Positions 1 through 6,228 of a stretch of DNA of 54,387 nt are shown here, in pieces; position 1 is the stretch's first letter, and every line of letters starts with the position of its first letter. Source of the DNA: a virus. The notes beneath the pieces are model-generated. The model was not told the origin of the DNA. It worked only from the letters and a program-made list of their open reading frames with translations, and made no database searches. The position numbers and the translations under genes are program-made. The stretch lies in the IMG/VR virus record IMGVR_UViG_3300047550_003005, positions 1-54,387 of that record; one strand, 5' to 3'.

Positions 1-29
1 GCAGAAAGCCTGCCCCGGAAAACACCAGT
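1..29. repeat. 29-nt direct repeat, left copy
   Basis: The first 29 bases recur exactly at 54347-54375. The copies are followed by different bases (AGAGGG here, GAGGGGC at the right end), so this is not a simple assembly overlap. If the molecule is circular the two copies lie in tandem, 41 nt apart, next to the iteron region. Confidence 0.85.
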
Positions 30-122
30 AGAGGGTAACTGAAGTTTGAAGAGAAAATTCCTAAAAAAAAAAAAATAAACAGCAGGTATAGGGGGTAGCA
101 GGTGAAGAGGATTTGGATTGAG

Positions 123-266
123 ATGGAAGATCGGATTGAAGGCCCTGGGGCGGATAAGCCGCGCACCAGTAGGCGCGCCACCCGCTTCGCGGGGGGGCCT
201 GACGGCCCCGCTGGCGCTGCCTACAGGCGCTGCGGAAAGCCCTGGGGGGAGATGAATAATGGCTAA
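123..266 (+). CDS. Small Arg/Gly-rich protein (47 aa)
   Basis: An ATG-started frame of 47 codons (MEDRIEGPGADK..., rich in Arg, Gly and Pro, ending GEMNNG) fills the space before the next gene and overlaps its ATG by 8 nt, the usual packing in this genome. A GTG at 102 in the same frame, behind a G-rich stretch, is an alternative start. No family is recognised. It could be a chance frame in a GC-rich leader; the overlap and the lack of any other content here favour a real gene. Confidence 0.4.
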   Translation: MEDRIEGPGADKPRTSRRATRFAGGPDGPAGAAYRRCGKPWGEMNNG

Positions 267-711
267 GACCGGAAGCCGCCCAGGAGGCAGCAAAGGCGCA
301 GGAAATCGGTATCAGAAGAAACCGCCGGGCCTGGGCCATCTGGCTCAGGTGAAGGTAACGCCCCGGCAGGTGGCCGCGTGGCGTAGAGCATGGGAGATCG
401 GTATTGAGATGACATACGTTGGCTGGGCAGACCCGCTGCCCATGCCGCCAGTAGAGGCGTGTAAGCCTTGCCTGGGCGGCGTCAGGTTTTGGACCGAGGC
501 AGAGATGCCTCACCACGGCTGGAGGTGCTGCAACTGCCACCCAGCACCAGACAACATCAGAATTCGGCACTGGACCATCGATGACCCTGTGGATGCCGCA
601 GAGCGCGATGCCATTGCCGATGAAGCCCCTGAACGTCACCAGCCATCCAGGGGGGAAGGGGTATGGCTGGATGAACCCGAAACTGAACAGAAAGAGGATG
701 ATTGGACATGA
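259..711 (+). CDS. Hypothetical protein with Cys-rich zinc-binding-like patch
   Basis: A 150-aa protein with a basic Gly/Lys/Arg-rich N-terminus (MAKTGSRPGGSKGAG) and a central cluster CKPC...CCNCH at roughly residues 69-94 that could bind a metal. The C-terminal third is acidic. GGGGGAGATGA at 244-254 can serve as ribosome binding site. Its TGA overlaps the ATG of the GapR-like gene (ATGA at 708-711), so the two are probably translationally coupled. The start of the basic tail resembles DNA- or RNA-binding proteins, but no family is recognised. Confidence 0.7.
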   Translation: MAKTGSRPGGSKGAGNRYQKKPPGLGHLAQVKVTPRQVAAWRRAWEIGIEMTYVGWADPLPMPPVEACKPCLGGVRFWTEAEMPHHGWRCCNCHPAPDNIRIRHWTIDDPVDAAERDAIADEAPERHQPSRGEGVWLDEPETEQKEDDWT

Positions 712-995
712 GTAAGATTGGACACAACGTGGCCGCTGAACGCCTGATGAGCATCGTTGAGCGGATCGAAAAGCTGGAGGATGAACGCAAAAACCTCCAG
801 GCCGATATCAAGGACATCTACACGGAAGCCAAATCGGCTGGCTTCGATACCAAGGTGCTGCGCATGCTGATTGCCAGCCGGAAGAAGGATCAGGCCGAGT
901 GGGAAGAGCAGCAGGCCCTGCTCGAAACCTACATGCGGGCGCTGGGGCAGCTTGCCGACACCCCGCTGGGCCAAGCCGCCCTGGAGGCGCGCTGA
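708..995 (+). CDS. GapR-like DNA-binding domain protein (DUF2312)
   Basis: A 95-aa protein matching the DUF2312/GapR family in length and layout: IGHNVAAERL near the N-terminus, then a long charged helix (IEKLEDERKNLQADIKDIY), then AKSAGFD.KVLR.LI and a terminal helix. GapR is a nucleoid-associated protein of alphaproteobacteria that binds overtwisted DNA ahead of moving polymerases. Phage copies are common in alphaproteobacterial phages, which supports the host guess. ATG at 708 is preferred to a TTG at 702 because AAGAGG lies 10 nt upstream. It overlaps both neighbours by ATGA. Confidence 0.85.
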   Translation: MSKIGHNVAAERLMSIVERIEKLEDERKNLQADIKDIYTEAKSAGFDTKVLRMLIASRKKDQAEWEEQQALLETYMRALGQLADTPLGQAALEAR

Positions 996-1273
996 TGGCC
1001 CAGAGAGGCGCACAGAAGGCCAGCGTGGGGCTTCCCCCACGCGGCCCCATGATCACTACCCAGATCGAAGCTATCAGCGTTGAGCAGGTCGGCACAGAAT
1101 GGATCATCGTGGCCACCAGGAAGGCTGGCACAGGCGATTGGAAGCCCACCATGCCATACGAGGAATGGCGGGTCTTCCGCGCCATGGTGGATGATGGCGC
1201 TGCCACCACCACGCAGCGCCGCGATCCCACACAGACGGTGCTGCTGGCACGGTTGAAGGAGGAAGCAGCATGA
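995..1273 (+). CDS. Hypothetical protein (92 aa)
   Basis: The ATG at 995 shares a base with the TGA of the GapR-like gene, and the frame ends in an ATGA overlap with the next gene. The protein begins with a short basic segment, then a soluble alpha/beta-looking part (EWIIVATRKAGTGDW, MPYEEWRVFRAMVDD) and a helical end (LLARLKEEA). There is no signal peptide or membrane segment. No family is recognised; its place in the early run suggests a small accessory or host-modifying role. Confidence 0.7.
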   Translation: MAQRGAQKASVGLPPRGPMITTQIEAISVEQVGTEWIIVATRKAGTGDWKPTMPYEEWRVFRAMVDDGAATTTQRRDPTQTVLLARLKEEAA

Positions 1274-1680
1274 CACAAACCACCGTTGGTGCCTTGAAAA
1301 GGCCCATCCAAATAAACATCAAAACAATTTTTGATTTGTCCCCAGGGGCAGAGGCTAACCTTTTAATATTAAAAGGGAAAACGCTTCTGAAAAAATCAAA
1401 AATACCGCCCTTGGGATTTGGAAGGCCGATTAAGACGGATAAATTCATCATACAGCTCGGTGAGTTAGACAGCGAGAAATGGGGAGTAATCGCGGTAAAA
1501 TCACTTGTAGAAAATAGGTGGCGGGTGCGAACTACAAGGCCATTTGAGTGGCATTTTTGGATCAGCCGCTGTGAACAGGCCGAATTTGAAAGTCTGCGCT
1601 GGAACAACAAAGCGATCACAGTGCAGCGAGTGATGTTCGACCGCGCGTACTTGTTAGCCAAATTGAGGAAAGAAACATGA
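1270..1680 (+). CDS. Hypothetical protein in an AT-rich segment
   Basis: A 136-aa basic protein (about pI 10 by eye) with many Lys, Ile and Trp residues and no recognised domain. Its DNA is clearly richer in A and T (AAAACAATTTTTGATTTG, TTTTAATATTAAAAGGG) than the genes on either side, which suggests recent acquisition from another genome. Both ends overlap neighbours by four bases (ATGA), so it is fully integrated in the early operon. Confidence 0.7.
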   Translation: MTQTTVGALKRPIQINIKTIFDLSPGAEANLLILKGKTLLKKSKIPPLGFGRPIKTDKFIIQLGELDSEKWGVIAVKSLVENRWRVRTTRPFEWHFWISRCEQAEFESLRWNNKAITVQRVMFDRAYLLAKLRKET

Positions 1681-2138
1681 TCATCGGGATCGACCCAGGT
1701 TTGAACGGGGCCATCGCCTTCATGTCTGATGAGGGGTATCTGATTGGTGTCGCCGATATGCCAACCGTTGAGGTAAACGGGAAAAAGAAGGTCAGCCCGC
1801 AGATGCTGGTAAGCCTGTTGGAAGATTATGATGATGTGAAAATGGTGGTGATTGAAGAGGTCGGGGCCATGCCCGGCCAAGGCGTTACCAGCATGTTCAA
1901 TTTTGGATATTCGGCAGGCATCCTGGCCGGGGTCTGCGCTGGCCTTCGCATGCCAATGGCCTTCTATCGACCAGCAGTGTGGAAAAGGCAGGCAGGCGTT
2001 CCTGCCGACAAGGGGGCAGCCCGGCAGATGGCGCAACGCCTCTGGCCCGGCTCCAGGGATTTCGACCGCGTGAAGGATGATGGTAGGGCTGAAGCAGCGC
2101 TGCTGGCCCGGTGGGTAGCATTGAAGGAGAAGGCATGA
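1677..2138 (+). CDS. RuvC-like Holliday junction resolvase
   Basis: A 153-aa RNase H-fold nuclease of the RuvC type. GIDPG at residues 4-8 supplies the first catalytic Asp (D6), VVIEEVG near 57-63 the Glu, and KDDGRAEAALLA near 133-144 the C-terminal acidic pair. FNFGYSAGILAG around 75-84 matches the conserved FGYSAG helix. Such phage enzymes resolve branched DNA produced in replication and recombination, clearing the concatemer for packaging. The length is near that of bacterial RuvC. It overlaps its upstream neighbour by ATGA. Confidence 0.88.
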   Translation: MIIGIDPGLNGAIAFMSDEGYLIGVADMPTVEVNGKKKVSPQMLVSLLEDYDDVKMVVIEEVGAMPGQGVTSMFNFGYSAGILAGVCAGLRMPMAFYRPAVWKRQAGVPADKGAARQMAQRLWPGSRDFDRVKDDGRAEAALLARWVALKEKA

Positions 2139-2254
2139 TGAACAAACGCAAAGACTGGGGATCAGCCGTCCTGGCCCTCCTGCTGATCATGGGATGCAGC
2201 TTTTTCGGCACCCTGGCCGCAGGGGTCTTGCTTCTGCTGCTTTTCGCTGGATAA
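2135..2254 (+). CDS. Small single-pass membrane protein (39 aa)
   Basis: The ATG at 2135 (or the adjacent one at 2138) overlaps the RuvC-like stop. The 39-aa product has a short basic N-terminus (MMNKRKDWG) followed by almost continuous hydrophobic residues to the C-terminus, with one Cys (LLIMGCSFF). This predicts one membrane-spanning helix, or a lipoprotein-like Cys with an imperfect lipobox. GAAGGAGAAGGC just upstream is a strong ribosome binding site. Function is unknown; small inner-membrane proteins of this kind are frequent in phage early regions. Confidence 0.65.
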   Translation: MMNKRKDWGSAVLALLLIMGCSFFGTLAAGVLLLLLFAG

Positions 2255-2302
2255 ATACCAGAACAGGGGTCATCCCGACCCCTGATTGATATGGAGATGA
2301 AG

Positions 2303-2455
2303 ATGAATGTTGTTCAAAATCACAATGATCCTGTGGAACATAATGGCGCTGACCGCGACAATCGCGGGCCTGGGCTATTTCACGGCCAGCCTGATATGGA
2401 GCGGATATTGGCCCGCGCCATGAAGCTCTTTCTGCCCAACCAGAAGGAGGGCTGA
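2303..2455 (+). CDS. Small soluble protein (50 aa), overlaps another frame
   Basis: A 50-codon frame from ATG 2303, with GGAGATGA 6-9 nt upstream and a stop 2 nt before the next gene. The product starts Asn/Asp-rich (NVVQNHNDPVEHNGADRDN) and ends in a likely helix (MERILARAMKLFLPNQKEG). The AAGGAGG for the next gene lies in its last codons. A second, hydrophobic frame (2307-2423) is nested inside it. Either or both may be expressed; this one is favoured by its contact with the downstream gene. Confidence 0.5.
   Translation: MNVVQNHNDPVEHNGADRDNRGPGLFHGQPDMERILARAMKLFLPNQKEG
2307..2423 (+). CDS. Nested small membrane protein (38 aa)
   Basis: An ATG at 2307, in the next frame inside the 2303 gene, opens 38 codons encoding MLFKITMILWNIMALT followed by more hydrophobic residues and the polar end WSGYWPAP. 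This is a convincing single transmembrane helix and would be odd as a chance out-of-frame product. It can use the same GGAGATGA ribosome binding site. It may be the real gene with the 2303 frame as its shadow, or a true overlapping pair. Confidence 0.45.
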   Translation: MLFKITMILWNIMALTATIAGLGYFTASLIWSGYWPAP

Positions 2456-2457
2456 CC

Positions 2458-2694
2458 ATGGGTTTGCTGACCAAACACATTCCGCCAGCATACATCAATC
2501 GGCTGCTGAATAGCCCAAAGGCCCTGCGTTACAGCATCCCGCACCTGAAAGAGCGGGCCAAGCAAGACCTACAATGGGGCGATACCCTGGCCTACCAGAG
2601 AACCATGATCAGACTCACCATGGTGGAACAGGAAGTGGACCGATATGACTACATGCTCGAAAAATTGTTGGAGCAAGAACAAAAAAAGCAGTAG
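2458..2694 (+). CDS. Hypothetical helical protein (78 aa)
   Basis: A 78-aa soluble protein, almost wholly helical by composition and ending in a charged coiled-coil-like stretch (MLEKLLEQEQKKQ). AAGGAGGGCTGACC gives a near-consensus ribosome binding site 5-10 nt before the ATG. It is the last gene of the first early run and is followed by a rho-independent terminator at 2746-2790. No family is recognised. Confidence 0.7.
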   Translation: MGLLTKHIPPAYINRLLNSPKALRYSIPHLKERAKQDLQWGDTLAYQRTMIRLTMVEQEVDRYDYMLEKLLEQEQKKQ

Positions 2695-2745
2695 GTTACC
2701 GCACCCTCCCGACTGTCCACGGAGAGGGCCTCCCAAAGACAACTA

Positions 2746-2790
2746 CCCCGGCGCTCCCTGCCATTCCCCAAAACAGCGCCGGGGGATTTT
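2746..2790 (+). terminator. Rho-independent terminator
   Basis: CCCCGGCGCT at 2746-2755 pairs with AGCGCCGGGG at 2775-2784, followed by GATTTT. It closes the first early gene run and lies just upstream of the next promoter. Confidence 0.75.
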
Positions 2791-2824
2791 CCCCGCAAAT
2801 ATAAAAAGTGGTTAAGTATCTAAT

Positions 2825-2853
2825 TTAGGGGTTGTCGCAGTATGCGATAACAT
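2825..2853 (+). promoter_or_regulatory. Putative promoter with operator in spacer
   Basis: TTAGGG (weak -35) and TAACAT (-10) are separated by exactly 17 nt. The spacer holds the inverted repeat TCGCA-GTA-TGCGA (2835-2847). The promoters at 5491-5519 and 49020-49048 have the same design with a related sequence, so a common regulator is likely. Confidence 0.55.
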
Positions 2854-2897
2854 GCCATAAACATCTCACGGCAATGACGCCGATGGAGATGACTCAG

Positions 2898-3176
2898 ATG
2901 CTTGATAACCTCACCCTCGCCGACCGCTTCCACACCCTGAACGAGCGCCTGAAGGAGCTTGAAGCCGAAGTGAAGTCCGTGCGCGACCAGATCGTTGCCA
3001 CCGGCCAGGAAAAGCTCTGCGGCGAATTCGCCAACGTGGTCGTCAGCCTCTCCGAGCGCAGCACCTTCGACGGCAAGCTGGCCCAGTCCTACCTGACCGC
3101 CGAGCAAATCGCCGCATGCACCAAAAAGAGCGTGATCACCACCGTGCGCGCCAAAGCCAAGACTGCGGAGGGCTGA
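2898..3176 (+). CDS. Hypothetical coiled-coil protein
   Basis: A 92-aa protein starting MLDNLTLADRF, with a heptad-like helix (LNERLKELEAEVKSVRDQIV) and a second half with a compact, possibly DNA-binding look (SYLTAEQIAACTKKSVITTVRAKAKT). ATG 2898 has GGAGATGA 8-9 nt upstream. In-frame ATGs at 2874, 2883 and 2889 lie in a leader segment that is also found before the gene at 5561, where it is not in frame, so it is read as leader rather than protein. This is the first gene after the promoter at 2825. Confidence 0.7.
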   Translation: MLDNLTLADRFHTLNERLKELEAEVKSVRDQIVATGQEKLCGEFANVVVSLSERSTFDGKLAQSYLTAEQIAACTKKSVITTVRAKAKTAEG

Positions 3177-3179
3177 GAG

Positions 3180-3470
3180 ATGACCTGGAACGTCTATGAA
3201 GTGGCCGCCGATCACGAATTCCGCATCGGCGACAAAAATGTGGCCTACTTCCGTGTCCTGTCCACCGGCAGGCGCGGAGAAGACAAGGCCCGCGCCACCC
3301 TGGCCGCAGCAGCGCCAGAGCTTTTGGAAGCCCTAGAAATCCTCTGGACGCTGTGGGAAGCGCAGAAATTCACGGGCAATCCACCATCCCCCGAAGGGTG
3401 GAAATATATTTCAGAAAAATGCGAAAAAGCCGCAGCAATCATCGCCAAGGCAAAGGGAGAAACCCCATGA
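3180..3470 (+). CDS. Hypothetical phage protein (96 aa)
   Basis: A 96-aa protein with an N-terminal beta-like part (WNVYEVAADHEFRIGDKNVAYF), the pattern ARATLAAAAPELLEALEIL common in small phage proteins of unknown function, and a helical end. The frame follows the previous stop by 3 nt, with GGAGGG upstream. The ATGA overlap with the next gene suggests coupled translation. No function can be assigned. Confidence 0.7.
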   Translation: MTWNVYEVAADHEFRIGDKNVAYFRVLSTGRRGEDKARATLAAAAPELLEALEILWTLWEAQKFTGNPPSPEGWKYISEKCEKAAAIIAKAKGETP

Positions 3471-3811
3471 ACAAGTCCAACAAAAAAGCGCGCCTTGGGT
3501 TCGCGGGTGATCCCCGCGTACCTTTCGCCTGGGCAGGCTGGAATGATGCCCGCGAAGGCAAGCCCATGGATTACTACCTCATAGACCGCGCACCCCACCC
3601 GGCATGCGCTGCTGCATACGAGACAGCCCGCTACCGTGTCATGGCGTTGCGCAAGGCCGGGCTGCCCATCCCAGCATGGAAAAGCATGAAGTCCGTACCG
3701 CCTATGATCCACAGCGCTTACACCTTGAGCAACAGCTTAAATAAAATGTCGCGGGATGAAGGCGCCGGATATTGGCCCATAGGCACTTCTGGCTGGAGGG
3801 AAGCAGCATGA
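3467..3811 (+). CDS. Hypothetical protein (114 aa)
   Basis: The ATG at 3467 overlaps the upstream stop, with AAGGGAGAAA as ribosome binding site. The product begins with a basic segment (MNKSNKKARLGF) and then carries WAGWNDARE, YLIDRAPHPACAAAYETARYR and a Trp-rich C-terminus. It is soluble and has no recognised domain. Its place between other short coupled genes suggests an early accessory function. Confidence 0.65.
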   Translation: MNKSNKKARLGFAGDPRVPFAWAGWNDAREGKPMDYYLIDRAPHPACAAAYETARYRVMALRKAGLPIPAWKSMKSVPPMIHSAYTLSNSLNKMSRDEGAGYWPIGTSGWREAA

Positions 3812-4023
3812 AAGAGCCCCACCCCGCCGATGCCCTGACGGAAGCCCTGCTGGCCTACGCCAAGGCAAAAAATATGGGCCAGGATTATGTCGCAGGATAT
3901 CTCAACCATGTCCTGCGCCGGGTCGTGGATCGCCTCCCCGGCTATCACCGGAACATCGCCCTGGCCGATCTCAAAATGTCCCTACGCCTCACCGAAGATG
4001 CGTTAAAGGAAATTCAAAAATGA
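3808..4023 (+). CDS. Hypothetical helical protein (71 aa)
   Basis: The ATG at 3808 overlaps the preceding stop (ATGA) and is preferred to an in-frame ATG further up inside that gene because GGAGGGAAG lies just ahead of it. The 71-aa product is helical throughout (ALTEALLAYAKAKNMG, YLNHVLRRVVDRL, DALKEIQK). No family is recognised. The last codons overlap the HTH gene that follows. Confidence 0.65.
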   Translation: MKEPHPADALTEALLAYAKAKNMGQDYVAGYLNHVLRRVVDRLPGYHRNIALADLKMSLRLTEDALKEIQK

Positions 4024-4226
4024 TCACTACCCGGATCGACACCACCGCCAAAAACCTTGTCAGGCTGCTGGACGCCCTCGACCTGCACACCGAGGATTTC
4101 GCCCACATAGCGGGCGTACATCGCGCCACAGCATTCCGCTGGATCGGCGCGCAGAGCCCCGTACCCGTGTCAGTCATCCGCATGCTGGAGCTGATGCTGA
4201 AAGAGAAAAAGGAAAAAGCAGCATGA
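4020..4226 (+). CDS. Small helix-turn-helix DNA-binding protein
   Basis: A 68-aa protein built round a helix-turn-helix: LVRLLDALDLHTEDFAHIAG forms helices 1-2, and VHRATAFRWIGAQ (about residues 39-51) fits a recognition helix. The length and single-domain form resemble Cro-type repressors or plasmid-like regulators. It is a candidate regulator for the TCGCA-type operators at 2835 and 5502, though nothing in the sequence ties it to them directly. It overlaps both neighbours by ATGA. Confidence 0.7.
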   Translation: MITTRIDTTAKNLVRLLDALDLHTEDFAHIAGVHRATAFRWIGAQSPVPVSVIRMLELMLKEKKEKAA

Positions 4227-4480
4227 GCGAAAATGAAAAATCTGCTGAAGAAATTTATCTGTTCGCAATAGCCGTCACTGAACTGGTGGCGCGCATAGCC
4301 GACAACAGAGGCTTCGACCCCGCCGAAACCACCCTGGTGATGGCACAGGCCCTGGCCATGACAATTGAGAAAAACGGTAAGACTGGATACCGAAAAAATA
4401 TCGCCACCGACATGGCTGCCGTGGTGGCAGCCTATCCACCCATCAGCGATGATCAACCTATGAGCGAGGCCATACACTAA
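4223..4480 (+). CDS. Hypothetical protein (85 aa)
   Basis: An 85-aa acidic, mainly helical protein (SAEEIYLFAIAVTELVARIAD, TTLVMAQALAMTIEKNG) without signal peptide or clear membrane span. It is coupled to the HTH gene by ATGA at its start and to the next small gene by a TAATG overlap at its end. Function unknown. Confidence 0.65.
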   Translation: MSENEKSAEEIYLFAIAVTELVARIADNRGFDPAETTLVMAQALAMTIEKNGKTGYRKNIATDMAAVVAAYPPISDDQPMSEAIH

Positions 4481-4641
4481 TGACTACAGAACCAGAATGG
4501 GGCTATTGGCTGGATCAGCCGGGTGGCACATGGATCATGCTGCCCAAGCTGCCGCTGACCCGCGCAGGATACACGCAGCCACCCTTCACCGTCACCCGGC
4601 CTGACGGCAAGGTGCTGCATGTGGTGGAGCGCCAGCCGTGA
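4480..4641 (+). CDS. Small hypothetical protein (53 aa)
   Basis: The TAATG overlap at 4478-4482 starts a 53-codon frame (MTTEPEWGYWLDQPGG...), rich in Trp, Pro and Thr with a beta-strand-like pattern (YTQPPFTVTRPDGKVLHVV). It ends in a GTGA overlap with the glycosyltransferase gene, so its translation may deliver ribosomes to the weak GTG start downstream. No known family. Confidence 0.65.
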   Translation: MTTEPEWGYWLDQPGGTWIMLPKLPLTRAGYTQPPFTVTRPDGKVLHVVERQP

Positions 4642-5357
4642 TCCCCAACATCGTTCATTTCATCTACCCGGTAAACAGCAAAACGCGCCCCTTCAGCAGC
4701 CTGAACATTCAGGCCGTGAAGCGGGCAGCCACAATCCAGAAGCCCGACACCATCCGCTTCTGGACCAACGCCAAGCCCGGCGACATCGCAGGATGGGGCG
4801 AGATCGCCAGCATGGTCGATCTGATCCCCACCATTATGCCCGAGCATGAATGGCCCCAATACCAGTCAGACACGCTGCGCCTGAACATCCTGTATGACCA
4901 GGGTGGCATCTACATGGACACCGACCTGCTGACGCTGCGCCCCATGCCGATGTTTGAAGACAGCCTGACCATCTCGTGGGAAAGCGAAAAGCGCGAATCA
5001 GTCTCAAACGCCCTGATGATCTCGGCCCCCAAAATGCCATTCATTGCAGAATGGATGCGCCGCCTTCCCCAGGCCCAAGGTTCATCCACCTGGGCCTATG
5101 GCGGTGTCGTGCTGCCCGCCGAAATGATGTTTGATCCCACCGTCGATATGGACCATGTGGTCAACATGCCCCCAGGCTTCTGCTGCCCCCTGGACCTCTC
5201 CAAGGCATGGCTGACCGAGCCTGAGCTGAAAGACCAAGCCCGGCAAAAGGTAGAAGACGCCGAGTCCTACGGCATCCACTGCTTTGAAACCTTCTGGCGC
5301 CACCGGCTGCCAGGATGGGAGCAGCGCGACTGCCTGCTGCGCGATCTGGCGATCTGA
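4638..5357 (+). CDS. GT32-type (DXD) glycosyltransferase
   Basis: A 239-aa protein beginning IPNIVHFIYP, the N-terminal strand of the glycosyltransferase DXD-sugar / GT32 (Och1/capsular synthesis) family. YDQGGIYMDTDLL at residues 86-98 contains the metal- and nucleotide-sugar-binding DTD. DTLRLNILY before it is the family's conserved helix. Such enzymes transfer a hexose from a nucleotide sugar to a sugar or protein acceptor. In a phage this could alter host surface glycans or decorate virion proteins or DNA. The GTG start is fixed by the GTGA overlap at 4638. It is the last gene before a terminator. Confidence 0.85.
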   Translation: MIPNIVHFIYPVNSKTRPFSSLNIQAVKRAATIQKPDTIRFWTNAKPGDIAGWGEIASMVDLIPTIMPEHEWPQYQSDTLRLNILYDQGGIYMDTDLLTLRPMPMFEDSLTISWESEKRESVSNALMISAPKMPFIAEWMRRLPQAQGSSTWAYGGVVLPAEMMFDPTVDMDHVVNMPPGFCCPLDLSKAWLTEPELKDQARQKVEDAESYGIHCFETFWRHRLPGWEQRDCLLRDLAI

Positions 5358-5385
5358 ACCCTCAAAATAGACCCCCAAAAACAGC

Positions 5386-5422
5386 ATAGCGCACACATTT
5401 CAGGGGTTTTTGTGTGCGCTAT
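5386..5422. terminator. Strong hairpin terminator
   Basis: ATAGCGCACACA (5386-5397) and TGTGTGCGCTAT (5411-5422) form a perfect 12-bp stem with a 13-nt loop, followed by ATTT. It ends the second early gene run. Confidence 0.7.
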
Positions 5423-5490
5423 ATTTCCCAATCAAATCAACCACATAAAAAATAGATGCACTTTTTTTGAAGATTTTTCCAAAATTGTAC

Positions 5491-5519
5491 TTGCGTTGTT
5501 TGTCGCATATCGCTACAAG
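5491..5519 (+). promoter_or_regulatory. Putative promoter with operator-like spacer
   Basis: TTGCGT and TACAAG are 17 nt apart. The spacer holds TGTCGCATATCGC, an imperfect relative of the TCGCA inverted repeats in the promoters at 2825 and 49020. AT-rich DNA upstream (5440-5490) may act as an UP element. Confidence 0.55.
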
Positions 5520-5531
5520 ATGTCTCAGGCA

Positions 5532-5564
5532 ATGACGCCGATTGAGATGGAGATACGGAAATGA
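5532..5564 (+). CDS. Possible 10-aa leader peptide
   Basis: ATG 5532 opens MTPIEMEIRK and stops at a TGA overlapping the ATG of the next gene (5561-5564). The same DNA segment (GGCAATGACGCCGAT, then GAGATG) precedes the gene at 2898, there in frame with it. The upstream ribosome binding site is weak, so this may be a conserved leader element rather than a translated peptide. Confidence 0.3.
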   Translation: MTPIEMEIRK

Positions 5565-5881
5565 CCTTCAACTTCGCAAACCACATCGGCTACAGCGACA
5601 TCAACCCCTTCGAAATCGTGCGCCGCGTCAGCGACCGCACCATTGAAATCCGCGCCATGGACGCCGTGCGCTCCAATCCCAGCGCAGACATGGGCTTTAA
5701 GGCCGGTGGCTTCGTGGGCCACTTCAGCGACCAGGACAAGCAGGAATGGACCATCACCAGCAACCCAGAAGCCCGCGTGATCCGTATCCGCCTGCAAAAG
5801 GATGGCCGGTGGCGCTGCAAGCACGGTGAGCGTTACGTCCTGGCCGTGAAGCCCATCAAGTTTTACGATTACAACTTCTGA
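5561..5881 (+). CDS. Hypothetical protein (106 aa)
   Basis: A 106-aa soluble protein with a beta-rich pattern: FEIVRRVSDRTIEIRAMDA, GGFVGHFSDQDKQEWTI, VIRIRLQKDGRW, then a basic stretch and YVLAVKPIKFYDYNF. Conserved small phage proteins with an EVR-type opening strand and an H.Q..W pattern look similar, but no named family can be given. It stands alone between a promoter and a hairpin, so it is probably expressed as a monocistron, perhaps as an early regulator or inhibitor. Confidence 0.7.
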   Translation: MTFNFANHIGYSDINPFEIVRRVSDRTIEIRAMDAVRSNPSADMGFKAGGFVGHFSDQDKQEWTITSNPEARVIRIRLQKDGRWRCKHGERYVLAVKPIKFYDYNF

Positions 5882-5892
5882 GCCTTCCCAAA

Positions 5893-5920
5893 GAACCTGC
5901 TGGAACCGCCCAGCAGGTTC
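5893..5920 (+). terminator. Hairpin after the 5561 gene
   Basis: GAACCTGCTGG (5893-5903) and CCAGCAGGTTC (5910-5920) form a perfect 11-bp stem with a 6-nt loop. The tail is TACTATATTT rather than a clean T-run, so termination may be partial and allow read-through into the packaging genes. Confidence 0.6.
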
Positions 5921-5949
5921 TACTATATTTGGGGCAGGAGGCCATGAGC

Positions 5950-6228
5950 ATGCCGCGCCCTCACAGGATTGATTATTTTACTATCGTTGATGTGTTCCGC
6001 GACTTAGACTTCGAGCCCGTCCCCGAAGACACCTGGGAAGCAGGAGCCATGATGCGCAACATCTACACCGAAGTGGTCGATGAACCGCCAGCCCTGGAGC
6101 TGCGCCCAAAGACAAACGCCCCAGGCACACACTGCTTCGCCGTTTACCCGCCAGGATGGCGCGAGAAAGCCGAGGAAGTAGTGCGCAAGGTAGCCTCTCA
6201 CCGCCTGCGCCAGATGAGGTTGATCTGA
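5950..6228 (+). CDS. Hypothetical protein before terminase (92 aa)
   Basis: ATG 5950 is 8 nt after AGGAGG (5936-5941); the ATG at 5944 would be too close. The 92-aa protein (MPRPHRIDYF...) has VPEDTWEAGAMMRNIY, which recalls endonuclease-like or accessory proteins, and a helical basic C-terminus (VRKVASHRLRQMRLI). No family is firmly recognised. It overlaps the small terminase gene by one base and is probably the first gene of the packaging operon. Confidence 0.65.
   Translation: MPRPHRIDYFTIVDVFRDLDFEPVPEDTWEAGAMMRNIYTEVVDEPPALELRPKTNAPGTHCFAVYPPGWREKAEEVVRKVASHRLRQMRLI

Noticed and set aside
1-29. The end repeat as a simple circular-assembly overlap
   Set aside because: The right copy is not at the very end; 12 further bases follow it and differ from those after the left copy.
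61-639. A 192-codon minus-strand frame at the left end
   Set aside because: Its product is Pro/Ser/Cys-rich with no pattern of a folded protein, it opposes the first rightward genes and ends on a poly-A tract.
5532-5564. The MTPIEMEIRK frame as an amino-acid attenuator
   Set aside because: It lacks runs of one amino acid and no paired antiterminator and terminator hairpins follow it.
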